64,000 bases of DNA from Deltaproteobacteria bacterium (GCA_002719955.1 PBFW01000077.1:1-64000); one strand, 5' to 3'. Positions 7,461 to 16,007 are shown, numbered from the stretch's first letter. Numbers and translations: made by a program. Notes: a model not told the origin generated them from the letters alone.

Positions 7461-8633
7461 ATGAGCCAAGACCCCTTCTCCCCCGCTCGCCTGGGCCCCA
7501 TCGAGCTGCGCAACCGCATCGTGAAGGCCGCCACCTTCGAGGGCATGACCTCGACCCACCTCGTGAGCGACGAGCTTGTCGAGTTCCACCGTCAGACCGC
7601 GCGCGGAGGGGTCGGGATGACGACCGTCGCCTTCTGCGGCGTCTCGCCCCAGGGCTGCAGCACACCCAACGAGATCATCCTGACCGACGAGGCGATTCCG
7701 GGCCTGCGGCGCCTCGCCGAGGCCGCGCACGCCGAAGGGGCGGCGGTCTCGGCCCAGCTCGGACACGCGGGCGCCGTCGCGGCGGCGACCGGACACCCCG
7801 CCGTGTCGCCCTCGCCGATCTGGAGCGCGCTGGCGGTGAGCCGTACGCGTGCGGTCTCGCCTGAACAGATCGAGCGCATCACCCAGGACTTCGCGGACGC
7901 GGCGGGTCGCCTCAGAGAAGCCGGTTTCGACTGCGTCGAGATCCACCTGGGACACGGCTATCTACCGAGCGAGTTCCTCTCGCCGAAGCTCAACCGCCGC
8001 AAGGACGCGTGGGGCGGCTCGCTCGAGAATCGGGCTCGCTTCCCGCGCGACATCGCGGCCCGCGTCCGCGCGGCGGTCGGGTCGGAGATGGCGGTGATCG
8101 CCAAGCTGAACATGGTGGACGGCGTCGACGGCGGACTCTGGCTGGACGAGAGCATCGCCGTCGCTCGCATGCTCGAGGCGGACGGCGCGATCGACGCGTT
8201 GGAGCTGACCGGGGGCAGCTCGCTCCAGAACGCGATGTACCTGTTTCGCGGTGAGGCGCCGATCTCGGCGCTCTCGGGACAGATGCCGAAGGCGATCGGG
8301 CTTGGGCTGAAGCTCTTCGGGCGCTTCGTCTTCAAGAGCTATCCCTTCGAAGAGGCGTATTTCCTGCGCTTCGCACGTCAGTTCCGAGCCGCCCTCGACA
8401 TGCCGCTGATCCTGTTGGGCGGGATCAATCAGCGCGAGACGATCGATCGAGCCATGGACGAGGGCTTTGAGTTCGTCGCGATGGGTCGCGCGCTCCTGCG
8501 CGAGCCGGATCTCGTGAACCGGATGGCCAAGGGCGAGGCCAGGGACTCGCTCTGCGTCCATTGCAACCGATGCATGGCGACGATCTACGCCGGAACGCAC
8601 TGCGTGCTCGCCGAGTCGCGGCTCGCGGAATGA
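7461..8633 (+). CDS. NADH:flavin oxidoreductase, Old Yellow Enzyme family
   Basis: This 390-residue protein is a single TIM-barrel FMN domain. It begins 'PFSPARLGPIELRNRIVKA'. Substrate and FMN motifs include 'VSAQLGHAGA', 'VEIHLGHGYLPSEFLSPKLN' followed by 'WGGSLENRARF', and 'LILLGGI...FVAMGRALLREPDL'. Family members reduce activated alkenes such as enones and 2-enoyl-CoA, and occur in steroid and terpenoid catabolism. Oddly, it ends with a Cys cluster 'CVHCNRCMATIYAGTHC', reminiscent of the [4Fe-4S] site of 2,4-dienoyl-CoA/2-enoate reductases. The FAD/NAD(P) domain that normally follows is absent. ATG 7461 begins the family's usual N-terminus; the frame is open further upstream without homology. 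Confidence 0.85.
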   Translation: MSQDPFSPARLGPIELRNRIVKAATFEGMTSTHLVSDELVEFHRQTARGGVGMTTVAFCGVSPQGCSTPNEIILTDEAIPGLRRLAEAAHAEGAAVSAQLGHAGAVAAATGHPAVSPSPIWSALAVSRTRAVSPEQIERITQDFADAAGRLREAGFDCVEIHLGHGYLPSEFLSPKLNRRKDAWGGSLENRARFPRDIAARVRAAVGSEMAVIAKLNMVDGVDGGLWLDESIAVARMLEADGAIDALELTGGSSLQNAMYLFRGEAPISALSGQMPKAIGLGLKLFGRFVFKSYPFEEAYFLRFARQFRAALDMPLILLGGINQRETIDRAMDEGFEFVAMGRALLREPDLVNRMAKGEARDSLCVHCNRCMATIYAGTHCVLAESRLAE

Positions 8634-8761
8634 GGATCCGCGGACCTCGAATCGGAGTCCCTCGCAGGCGAACACCAGTACGGCGCGAACAGGCCGCAGG
8701 GAGAAGGCCGGGAGATTCGGGGCTTTCGGCGTTCCCAGCAGGGCTTCGTGAGAAATCCAGG

Positions 8762-10153
8762 TCAGGGCGCGTCGCCCGCCCGCTCCCCTCGTCGATGGAC
8801 CGTCATGGGGAGGCCCGCGGCCGGACGCATCGGCCCGATTCCATAGACCTGCCCTTCGACCTTTGCGCCGGGTGCCAGACGAAGCTCCAGACGCTGGGCC
8901 ACCGCCGCCAGGGCGATCGTTGCCTCCATCATCGCGAAGTCCTCACCGATGCATCTTCGCCCGCCCAACCCGAACGGACACCAGGCCTCCTCGTGTCGGT
9001 CCGCGGATCGTTCGGGCAGGAAGCGGTCGGGATCGAAGCGCTCCGGATCCTCCCAGAACTCGGGGTCCTTCTGGGTCACGAACAAGAGGAGAGTCATGAT
9101 CGACCCAGCCGGTATCCGATAGCCGTCGATGACGTCGTCTTCGATACACTCGCGCCCGGTTCCCCAGGCCGGCGGGAAGAGCCGCAGGGTCTCACGAACG
9201 ACGCGGTTCGTATGGGCCAATGACTCGAGGTCGGCGTAGCTCGGGGGGCGCCCGTGGAGCGCGTCCGCCTCTTCCTCGACGCGCTCGCGCGCTGTTGGGT
9301 TCTCGCTCAAGAGGCTGAAGGCGAATGCCAGGGTCGTCGCCGTCGTCTCATGTCCGGCGTTCAACAGGGTCCACATCTCGTATCGGAGCTGGCGCTCCGA
9401 CATCTGCCCGTCCTCGACGAAGGCGTTGAGGCGTGCGAGCACGTTGTCCTCGCCTGCCCGCTCTCGATTCTCCGCGATCAGCTCGTCGATCGCCCCGTAC
9501 ATGGTTTGCAGCGCGCGGCGCGCCTGGCGATTGAGCTTCGTCGGGAACCAGATCGGCGGGGCAAGCGGATTCGTCGAGACGTGGCCAGTGTATTGGCTCG
9601 AGGCCCACAGCGCTTCATGGAGAGACTGAGCGCGATCGAGGATGTCGCAGCCGAAGAAGGCGCGGCAGGCGATGTCCATCGCGAGCTTGGCCATCTCCGG
9701 GGCAATGTTGAAGGCGGGCTCTCCGACCCGCTTCTCCATTCGTCCGAGGAAGGCCACGGCTCCGTCGGTCATGTGAGGGACGAGCTCGACCAGGGCGCTC
9801 TTGCGAAAGGAGGGCATCATCGAGCGGCGCTGCCTTTTCCAGAGCTCTCCTTCGCTGAAGAAGAGGCCCTCGCCTCCGATGTCCTTGCGCCGGGCGAATG
9901 TGATGCCCTTCGGATAGCGGTCGATCTGGTCGATCAGGACGTGGCGATGCTGATGCGGCAGGGAGGTCACGATCTGACGCCGCGGCCACATCTTTACGCA
10001 GGCGATCGCGCCGTACTCTTCGACGAGACTGCGGTAATAGGCCAGCGGATCCTTCCGCAGCTCACGAAAATAGTGGAAGGGTGTCGGATAGCTCGGGCCC
10101 GGCGGGAGTTCGAGGTCCGCAGACGATGTTCGTGAGGACGGGTCAGATGGCAT
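8762..10153 (-). CDS. Cytochrome P450 (E-class-like)
   Basis: The 463-residue P450 has all core motifs: I-helix 'NAGHETTA' (near 265), K-helix 'ETLR', the PERF-type 'DPERFDPDRFLPE', and the heme loop 'FGLGGRRCIGEDFA' with Cys near 401. It starts with a Pro-rich 'LPPGPSYP', as in eukaryote-like and CYP102-like enzymes, and lacks an N-terminal membrane anchor. Such enzymes hydroxylate fatty acids, terpenes or sterols. Its start at 10153 overlaps the end of the EXPERA-domain gene (stop at 10143), so the two are translationally linked. That pairing suggests a hydrophobic, sterol- or isoprenoid-like substrate. The redox partner is not nearby. Confidence 0.92.
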   Translation of the reverse strand: MPSDPSSRTSSADLELPPGPSYPTPFHYFRELRKDPLAYYRSLVEEYGAIACVKMWPRRQIVTSLPHQHRHVLIDQIDRYPKGITFARRKDIGGEGLFFSEGELWKRQRRSMMPSFRKSALVELVPHMTDGAVAFLGRMEKRVGEPAFNIAPEMAKLAMDIACRAFFGCDILDRAQSLHEALWASSQYTGHVSTNPLAPPIWFPTKLNRQARRALQTMYGAIDELIAENRERAGEDNVLARLNAFVEDGQMSERQLRYEMWTLLNAGHETTATTLAFAFSLLSENPTARERVEEEADALHGRPPSYADLESLAHTNRVVRETLRLFPPAWGTGRECIEDDVIDGYRIPAGSIMTLLLFVTQKDPEFWEDPERFDPDRFLPERSADRHEEAWCPFGLGGRRCIGEDFAMMEATIALAAVAQRLELRLAPGAKVEGQVYGIGPMRPAAGLPMTVHRRGERAGDAP

Positions 10154-10682
10154 CCTGCCTCCCAGCCCCGAGCGTGGCCCTCGTGTTGGCCCCGTGCATC
10201 CGGACGATGAAGAGCAGCGGGCATAATACCCAGGGACCGTTGACTTGCAGCAGCGCGACTCTCATGAAGGGGGTGATTTCCGGGTGAACGAATTGTGTGA
10301 CGAAGACGAGCAGGGTCGTCGTCATCGTCGCGGCCGAGACGACGATCATCGCGGTCCGGAACCAGGGGGTCTCCTGCTTGTGGGACAGGAACATCACGAG
10401 CGACAGGGCCCAGAACGGGTTGTAAACGTAGTCCTGGGCATTCATGATGTTCGCATACCAGTCGGGCATGGCTCCCCAGTAGGGGTCGATTTCGTAATAG
10501 CCCTGCCAAGCCGCTCGCGCAGCCTCGGCGAAGGAGCCAGTGCAGCTGCCCAGGTTTTCCCATCCGCCGCAAGGAACGACGAGGAAGAGCTCGAACCCGA
10601 AGACGAAAAGGAAGAGGATCAGGACCCCTACGATCAGTTGGTCCAGGGTCGAGAGGTCCGTGATACGCCGGAGAGGAGTCAT
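10143..10682 (-). CDS. EXPERA-domain (TM6SF2/TMEM97/EBP-like) membrane protein
   Basis: The 179-residue protein has four or five hydrophobic segments. Its order of motifs matches the EXPERA family: 'GYYEIDPYW' after the first segment, a central 'YNPFWALSLVMFL', then 'SAATMTTTLLVFV', and a final 'WVLCPLLFIVRM'. Human TMEM97 has comparable 'HTMTTL' and 'IPFMLTLRM' stretches. EXPERA proteins bind or isomerise sterols and related lipids; emopamil-binding protein is a sterol delta8-delta7 isomerase. Whether this one is an isomerase or a binding/transport protein cannot be told. It overlaps the downstream P450 start by about 10 bases and follows a 26-codon membrane-peptide frame by 11 bases. Confidence 0.65.
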   Translation of the reverse strand: MTPLRRITDLSTLDQLIVGVLILFLFVFGFELFLVVPCGGWENLGSCTGSFAEAARAAWQGYYEIDPYWGAMPDWYANIMNAQDYVYNPFWALSLVMFLSHKQETPWFRTAMIVVSAATMTTTLLVFVTQFVHPEITPFMRVALLQVNGPWVLCPLLFIVRMHGANTRATLGAGRQDAI

Positions 10683-10693
10683 GCAGCGGTCCC

Positions 10694-10774
10694 CTAGAAG
10701 ATCACACGGCGAAGGACGCCCAACGAGATGTACAGGACCGTCGGTCCCGTGATCAGTAAGATCGTCTTCAGCAT
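10694..10774 (-). CDS. 26-residue single-pass membrane micropeptide
   Basis: The short frame encodes 26 residues starting 'MLKTILLITGPTVLYISLGV' and ending 'LRRVIF', a single hydrophobic helix with a positive C-terminal end. AGGAG lies 8 bases upstream of the ATG, a strong ribosome-binding site. Its stop is 11 bases before the EXPERA start, so it reads like the first gene of a micropeptide-EXPERA-P450 operon. The upstream DNA is transposase debris, and an inactive transposase frame ends over its start codon. It could be a real small membrane subunit or a translated leader; no homologue is known to me. Confidence 0.45.
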   Translation of the reverse strand: MLKTILLITGPTVLYISLGVLRRVIF

Positions 10775-10884
10775 TTCCCTTGCTCCTGCCGGTTCTGCAT
10801 GATCTTGCAAAATCTTGCGTAAAGGATCAACGCATCTCGCTCCCCACGATTCCTGTGCGTCGGAAGCAGCTGGAACGGCCCCTT

Positions 10885-11001
10885 CGGTCGATCGTGCCCA
10901 GATCGAGGGCACGCTTTGCTGACGTGGCCGATCTTCTCCGCGTACTCGATGACGCTCTTCTTTCGCCTGATCTCACCTTGATCTTCGGTCAGCTGGATCC
11001 T
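10885..11001 (-). pseudogene. Transposase HTH-domain remnant
   Basis: The minus-strand frame reads 'IQLTEDQGEIRRKKSVIEYA', then 'EKIGHVSKACPRSG'. This resembles the start of IS481/IS3-type transposases ('RKLRVLEYAEKIGNV.KACR.FG'). The match is lost after about 35 residues and no catalytic core follows. It is one of three minus-strand transposase fragments between 10.9 and 11.6 kb. Confidence 0.5.
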
Positions 11002-11054
11002 CCGGATTGTCCCCCGTCGTCATGATGACAGGGGGTCCGGCTGAATCTGTAATT

Positions 11055-11228
11055 TCACAGTAGCCGTTCGAGCACGTTCTCCGAGTCGAGCCTCCGCTCC
11101 ACGTCGATCGCCAGGCACTCGCGCGGGTACTCGCTCACCATCAAAGGCTCGCTCTGCTAGAGCAGCTTCACGGTCTCGGATTTCAACTCATCCGTAAACC
11201 TTCTTCGTGTCTGTTTCTTCTTGGCCAT
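11055..11228 (-). pseudogene. IS3-family orfA start fused to orfB fragment
   Basis: ATG 11228 begins 'MAKKKQTRRRFTDELKSETV', the classic OrfA helix-turn-helix start of IS3 elements, which hits a TAG after 23 codons. The same frame continues as 'VSEYPRECLAIDVERRLDSE', a motif from the OrfB DDE core just after the first catalytic Asp. It stops at 11055-11057. A large internal deletion has therefore joined orfA to orfB. Confidence 0.65.
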
Positions 11229-11415
11229 CGTGAACTTGCTGAGAAGGCCTAGCTTCCTCGATTGAGTCCACTTTTCCGCGCAGGGTCATGCCATCGAGCA
11301 GCAGAATACAGCTTCCGCGGAGGAGTCCGCTTCGGCCTCCGGGGAGCCGAGTGGGCAGTCTGAGCAGGTGCAGGCGATGACGCAGGACCTGAAGGTCGTA
11401 GTGGGCGGCACCGAT

Positions 11416-11577
11416 CAGGCCTGAAGGGAAGCAATCGTGCTGAAGTTCCACGACGTTCTTCAGCGTCCGGTAGTCACGCTCGGTCTCACCCTGGGGCTGG
11501 AGAGGGTACGGAGCCCCGCAACCCTGGCCCATACCTCGCTTCCCGAGGTACTCCCGGAGTTCGCCTGACACGATACA
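11416..11577 (-). pseudogene. IS3-family OrfB C-terminal remnant
   Basis: The minus-strand frame reads 'VSGELREYLGKRGMGQGCGA', then 'PQGETERDYRTLKNVVELQ'. This corresponds to the end of the DDE core of IS3 transposases, where relatives read 'QGKIERYHRTLKNVV' with the catalytic Glu. The first Asp residues and the C-terminal 'FVDYYN' region are not in frame. The piece is inactive. Confidence 0.6.
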
Positions 11578-11723
11578 CCGGGCCGTTGCCGGTCTGCGCC
11601 GGACTGGCTTCAGCGCCGGAGGTCCACTCGCCACCCACCTCGATTGATCGGGCTCTCCGCGACCCGCCGAACGACCTATGCTCGGTTGGCTATTCAACCC
11701 TTGGGCGTAGGGAGGGCGAGTGA

Positions 11724-12515
11724 ATGGGTGAATTCAGCGGGCGAGCGGCGATCGTGACCGGGGCGGCGTCGGGGATCGGCAAGGCCACGGCTGAGCGCCT
11801 CGCGGAGCAGGGCGCCAGGGTCGTCGCCGCCGACGTCGACGAGGACGGCCTCGCATGGGTCCGCGGGAACGACGCGTTCGTCGCCCGGGCGGGAGACGTG
11901 ACGAGTGTGGCCTTCAACGCCGATCTCGTCGAGACCTGCAGTCGAGCCTTCGGGCGTCTCGATGCGTTGGTGCTGAACGCCGGTATTGCCCCGACAGGCT
12001 TGCTCCAGGACGCGGACCTTGCGAGCTTCGACCGCGTCATGGAGGTGAACGTGCGCGGCGTCGTTCTTGGTCTGCAGGCGGCGCTCCCCCTGCTGCGGTC
12101 GAGCGGCACCGGAGCTGTGGTGATCACCGCCTCGATCTCCGGCCTGGGCGGCGACCCCGGCATGTGGGCCTACAACACATCGAAGGGGGCGGTGGTCAAT
12201 CTGGTCCGCGCCGCATGTCTCGACCTGGCGCGGGATGGCATCCGGGTGAACGGCGTCTGCCCGGGCCCAATCCGCACGGGGTTGACGGAGCCGGTAGGGC
12301 GCGAGACACCGGAGCTGATGGACGAGATGCTTCGAAGCGTGCCGCTCCAGCGGATCGGCGAGCCGTCCGAGGTGGCAGAGCTCATCGCATTTCTGGCCTC
12401 GCCGCGCGCGTCCTTCATCACGGGAGTACTCGTTCCCGTGGACGGCGGAATTGGCGCCAACGCCGGGAATTTCCGCCCGGCGGGCGGACCCACGTCCGGA
12501 GCCGAGGGCCAGTAG
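11724..12515 (+). CDS. SDR-family NAD(P)-dependent oxidoreductase
   Basis: This is a 263-residue classical SDR. It shows 'IVTGAASGIGKATAERLAEQ' as cofactor loop, Asp after the second strand ('VAADVDED', predicting NAD), 'LVLNAGIAP' in place of NNAG, the Ser in 'VITASISG', and Tyr/Lys in 'YNTSKGAV'. The C-terminal 'FITGVLVPVDGGIGA' is typical. The ATG at 11724 is preceded by GGAGGG at good spacing. It stands alone after the transposase debris and is convergent with the AsmA-like gene. Likely a hydroxyacyl- or alcohol dehydrogenase; the substrate is unknown. Confidence 0.88.
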   Translation: MGEFSGRAAIVTGAASGIGKATAERLAEQGARVVAADVDEDGLAWVRGNDAFVARAGDVTSVAFNADLVETCSRAFGRLDALVLNAGIAPTGLLQDADLASFDRVMEVNVRGVVLGLQAALPLLRSSGTGAVVITASISGLGGDPGMWAYNTSKGAVVNLVRAACLDLARDGIRVNGVCPGPIRTGLTEPVGRETPELMDEMLRSVPLQRIGEPSEVAELIAFLASPRASFITGVLVPVDGGIGANAGNFRPAGGPTSGAEGQ

Positions 12516-12681
12516 GCCGGATCGGGCCGGCGGCGAGATTGTGGGTTCTCAGAATGGGTCCGCCCCATTGCATTCTGGAGATCTGGGAGTCGGCCCCTGG
12601 CCTTCGCCGTTCTCGACCGCGCGACCGCGAGCAGTATTGACGCCATTCGGCGTCTTCACCCCTTCCATCCTCGTTCCCGGA

Positions 12682-13449
12682 CTATCGGCCGAAGAGACCT
12701 TTCACCAAGTCTTTCACCCCGTTGGGATTCAATTTTTCCAGCCCTTCGCCGAGTAGCTGATTGAGTCGGGTGAAGATCGGAGAATTGGCAACGGCCTTCA
12801 ATACACTCTTCGCGAAGGCTGTTGCGATGGTCGCACCGATCTTCTCCGGAGTTGATCCCTCGGTGCCACCCACATTCGAAAGCACGATCGGAGCGATCGT
12901 AGATTCGATTTTTGGTCCACGAACCGCCGAAAGGTCTGCGGCCAATGATCCTCCTGTGATCGAGACTTTACGGATCGAAATCAACGTTTGCGGTTCGTCG
13001 GAAGAGGGCTCGGGCTCTTGTGACGGTTCAGCTTCGCTACCCGCGTAGTCGGTCGCATTCTTTTCGAGAACGCTGATATTGCTCTTCCCCTTCGAGTTGA
13101 CTGTCCAGGAAACCGACGGGGCTGTGACCTTGACCACGTTGATCACGATTGGATTCGCAGATTCCAATGACATGACATCGATTCCTAGCGTGATCTCTCC
13201 AAAGCTGACCGCGTCCCCGGGCGGGTATCCTGCCGGGTTCGCAACGCGCAGACCGTGAATCGACCCCTTTCCGTCCAATGCATCGATCTTCACAAAGCCA
13301 ACCCGCACCGGAGCCCCCATTATCTCAGAGCCGATTTTCTCGATCCCGGCCTCCGCGATCCCGTCGAGAGAGGACATGAGGATGACGCTCAGCCCGATCA
13401 CGACGAGGAGTAGTGCAGCGCCGGTCAGAGCAACGGTTCGGATTTTCAT
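12682..13449 (-). CDS. AsmA/DUF748-like membrane-anchored protein
   Basis: The 255-residue protein starts with one membrane helix ('TGAALLLVVIGLSVILMSSL'), then an AsmA-type opening: 'IEKIGSEIMGAPVRVGFVKI' and 'GSIHGLRVANPAGYPP', later 'VVKVTAPSVSWTVN'. Those elements form the beta-taco start of AsmA/YhdP-like proteins, which span the periplasm and move or sense phospholipids. Full family members are much longer, so this is a mini-form with only the first repeat. A Glu/Pro/Ser-rich linker follows residue 140, and the C-terminus is helical. ATG 13449 is preceded by AAGGGGG. No neighbours suggest an operon. Confidence 0.6.
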   Translation of the reverse strand: MKIRTVALTGAALLLVVIGLSVILMSSLDGIAEAGIEKIGSEIMGAPVRVGFVKIDALDGKGSIHGLRVANPAGYPPGDAVSFGEITLGIDVMSLESANPIVINVVKVTAPSVSWTVNSKGKSNISVLEKNATDYAGSEAEPSQEPEPSSDEPQTLISIRKVSITGGSLAADLSAVRGPKIESTIAPIVLSNVGGTEGSTPEKIGATIATAFAKSVLKAVANSPIFTRLNQLLGEGLEKLNPNGVKDLVKGLFGR

Positions 13450-13823
13450 TGAGTCCCCCTTTTATGTCTCCATCTGTGCATTTCGGAAGGCTGGAAGTTG
13501 CGCCAGTAAAATGAGAGATGGCTGTTAGCTGGCCCAGGGGAATCGGAGATTCGAGGCGGTTTTTCGCAGCAGCCCTTCTGCGAATTTTAGCCGAACGTCC
13601 ACTTCTGGTGCCAATGTGGCACGTTCCGTGCCGATTATTCAGGAGCAAAGTCCTGCATGTCCGCTTGCAGAGAGACTGGACATCTGATGAGGTCAGATAC
13701 CGCTTTCTTGAAGGGCTGCTTTCGGCCATGAGCGGTCGATCACTCGGTCTACCTTGTCGATTTCAACTCGCCTTGGTGCGGTTTGAGGGCTGCCTTGATC
13801 TGGGCAAGTTCGTCGAAAAATGA
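13450..13823. other. Intergenic region with one short hairpin
   Basis: No gene is recognised. A perfect 5-bp hairpin GTGCC-AATGT-GGCAC occurs at 13608-13622 without a following T-run, so it is not a convincing terminator. The stretch probably holds the promoter of the AsmA-like gene. Confidence 0.35.
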
Positions 13824-13997
13824 TCAATTGGCGATGCGGTTCTTGCGTGCCATCAATATCAGCTTGACTGACACAAGAAATTCGCCCGCTTTCAGCAGCA
13901 AGTCGTGCGTGAAACCGTTCGGCAATAGGACGATAACGAAAAATACAAGGGTCATTGAGATCACCAGAATCGATCCTAGATCGAAGTGTTCAGCCAT
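13824..13997 (-). CDS. 57-residue single-pass membrane protein
   Basis: The minus strand from ATG 13997 encodes 57 residues. One clear membrane helix ('ILVISMTLVFFVIVLL') lies near the N-terminus, followed by an amphipathic 'LLLKAGEFLVSVKLILMA' and a basic end. GGAG sits nine bases before the ATG. The frame is free of shadow-like Arg/Ser runs. It is not part of an obvious operon; the next gene upstream on the other strand is SnoaL-like. I do not recognise the family; function unknown. Confidence 0.5.
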   Translation of the reverse strand: MAEHFDLGSILVISMTLVFFVIVLLPNGFTHDLLLKAGEFLVSVKLILMARKNRIAN

Positions 13998-14265
13998 GGC
14001 TCATCTCTCCGCACCAAATTTTGAGATGACCAGAGCGACGCATGTGTTGGGGGACGTCTAATTTTCGCTACGGAAGCTGTCGCCGTCAGTGCTGCCGGCA
14101 ACTTTGCTTGACGGGGTCTCGGCGTTGACGATGGTGAGGAGAATGGGAAGATTCGCTGAGGCTTCAGAGATCCAAGATAACGCTCGCGAACCGCGACGGG
14201 TGGACCCTTTACGCTCGCCCGGTACAGGCCGATGTCAAATTTGCGGAATCGACTATCATCTTCGC

Positions 14266-14700
14266 ATGATGAAGAATTTCTCACGTGACGAAGTCGAAGA
14301 AGCCTATCAGCAATTTGTCAAAGCGGGCGACGTCGGAGACTGGAACGCCTGGGCTGACCTCCACAGCAAAGACGGCGTCTGGGTAGAGCATGAGCTTGGC
14401 ACTTTTCAGGGCCGAGAGGCTATTCGCAAGGCGATCTGCGAAGTGATGGTACCGGTCCCAATGATGGAATTTCCGGTCGAGTGGCACGTGATCGAGGGCA
14501 ACCGCGTCGTCTATTACCCCTGGCAAGTGATGCCGGACCCGAAAGGTGGAGGGGAGGTCTACCGCTTCGGCTGCGTGACCATTCTCGAGTACGCCGGAGA
14601 CGGACTCTGGTCGTACCAGGAGGACGTCTACAACCCCAAAGAAGGGAACGCCGTCATCGGCCGGTGGCTCAAAGCCGGTGGCCAACTCGTCAGCCCTTAG
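14266..14700 (+). CDS. SnoaL-like / NTF2-fold protein
   Basis: The 144-residue protein has the NTF2-like pattern: 'EEAYQQFVKAGDVGDWNAWA', 'LHSKDGVWVEHELGTFQGRE', then 'VTILEYAGDGLWSYQEDVYN'. This is the alpha+beta cone of SnoaL/ketosteroid-isomerase-type proteins, often small isomerases, hydratases or ligand-binding proteins in polyketide and steroid pathways. The start is ATG 14266 or 14269; both lie just after a region without coding signs, and the open frame further upstream lacks homology. A second member of the fold is at 17266. No catalytic residues can be assigned. Confidence 0.75.
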   Translation: MMKNFSRDEVEEAYQQFVKAGDVGDWNAWADLHSKDGVWVEHELGTFQGREAIRKAICEVMVPVPMMEFPVEWHVIEGNRVVYYPWQVMPDPKGGGEVYRFGCVTILEYAGDGLWSYQEDVYNPKEGNAVIGRWLKAGGQLVSP

Positions 14701-14885
14701 CGGAACCTGTCAACGCCAATGAGACACTCGGTTGTCTGATTTTACTGAGCGATGCCTCCTGTCGATGATGTTTCGGGTGGGCTGATCCAGGCCGCTTCGG
14801 GAAGGGGGCAAGCTCAGGTGCCGCCGTCCCGTATTTCCCCGGCGTGGCGGGCGATGCAGGGTGTGGGTGAGCAGGGAGACGGGTC

Positions 14886-15869
14886 ATGCACGGGCTTTTC
14901 GATCGAGTGCTCGGCTTTGCGCTTCGAGGGTTGCTGGTTGGAATCGGAAATCTGCCGCCGGCGGTCGCACGCGAATCCTGTGCCAGGTTGGGTTCCTTGT
15001 ATGCCCGCCTTGCTGGGGCAAGAGTGGCGATCGCGAAGATCAATCTGGCGATCGCCTTTCCCGACCGAAGTCTCGAGACCCGGAATCGGATTCTGGTGGA
15101 GAGCTTTGCGAATCTCGGACGCAGCTTTGCGGAAGTGTGCCTGATGCACGAAGACGAGGCCGGTTCGCTCTTTGACGGAGTGTCGATCGAAGGCCGTAAG
15201 AATCTAGAATGGGCAGAGGAGCAATCGGGGCAACCCGGGGCCCTGGTGCTGACAGCTCATCTCGGGTCATGGGAGTTCTGTGCGGCGGCGCTGGCGCATC
15301 GAGGACTTCCCGTGAGCGCGGTACAGCGTGGCTTCGACAATCCTTATGTCGAACGCATCGTGACTGCGTGGCGTGAGCGTGCCGGGATGGAAACGATCCC
15401 CATGGGAGGCGCGGCGCGAGGACTCTTCCGTGCGCTGACCCGTGGTCGTTACGTTGCCCTCCTGATGGATCAGAATGCCAACGAAGCCGAAGGCGTGTGG
15501 GCGGATTTCTTTGCGCATCCCGCCATGACGCGAAGTGGGCCGGTCTTGATCAGCATGACTCGGGGCGCTGCGATGATTCCCGTGTTCTGCTTTCGTGTGG
15601 GTCGGACGGGGACCCACGTAGTCCGCATTGGCGCGCCACTGGTCTTGGAAGAAGGAGCCACGGACGACGAAGGCGAATCGAACGCAGCGCTCCGTCGCAA
15701 CGTTGAGCGGATCAACGCTGTCCTCGAAGAGGCGATCCAGGAAGCGCCCGAGCAGTGGATCTGGACTCATCGACGCTTCAGGACCCAGCCGCGCGGGGCA
15801 GAGCCCATCTATCCCGAGCGGCGCTCGCTAACTCGCACACTGAGGCATTGGCTGAGACGCAGGGGGTAG
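14886..15869 (+). CDS. Lysophospholipid/lipid A acyltransferase, LpxL/HtrB-like
   Basis: The 327-residue protein matches the LpxL/HtrB acyltransferase fold. It has an N-terminal hydrophobic helix, 'GALVLTAHLGSWEFCAAAL' carrying the catalytic His125-x4-Glu130, then 'VALLMDQN' and the family's C-terminal 'PEQWIWTHRRFRTQP'. Enzymes of this type add secondary acyl chains to lipid A, or acylate other inner-membrane lipids, using acyl-ACP or acyl-CoA. An AGGGAG ribosome-binding site precedes ATG 14886. It stands alone. With LptD further right it supports an LPS-bearing organism; the exact acceptor is unproven. Confidence 0.85.
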   Translation: MHGLFDRVLGFALRGLLVGIGNLPPAVARESCARLGSLYARLAGARVAIAKINLAIAFPDRSLETRNRILVESFANLGRSFAEVCLMHEDEAGSLFDGVSIEGRKNLEWAEEQSGQPGALVLTAHLGSWEFCAAALAHRGLPVSAVQRGFDNPYVERIVTAWRERAGMETIPMGGAARGLFRALTRGRYVALLMDQNANEAEGVWADFFAHPAMTRSGPVLISMTRGAAMIPVFCFRVGRTGTHVVRIGAPLVLEEGATDDEGESNAALRRNVERINAVLEEAIQEAPEQWIWTHRRFRTQPRGAEPIYPERRSLTRTLRHWLRRRG

Positions 15870-16007
15870 CTTCGATTGGCACGGCCCGAGGCGGACTGCT
15901 CGCCGCCGACCCGAGGACTCGCTGCCAGAAGGTTCCTGGGAGGTTGTTCCGGAAAGACAACTCTCGGGGACGGAGGTCACGATTCGACCGCGGCGTTCGC
16001 ATTTGGC

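Noticed and set aside
12553-12569. Hairpin AATGGG-TCCGC-CCCATT as a terminator
   Set aside because: Perfect 6-bp stem between convergent genes, but no T-run follows on either strand.
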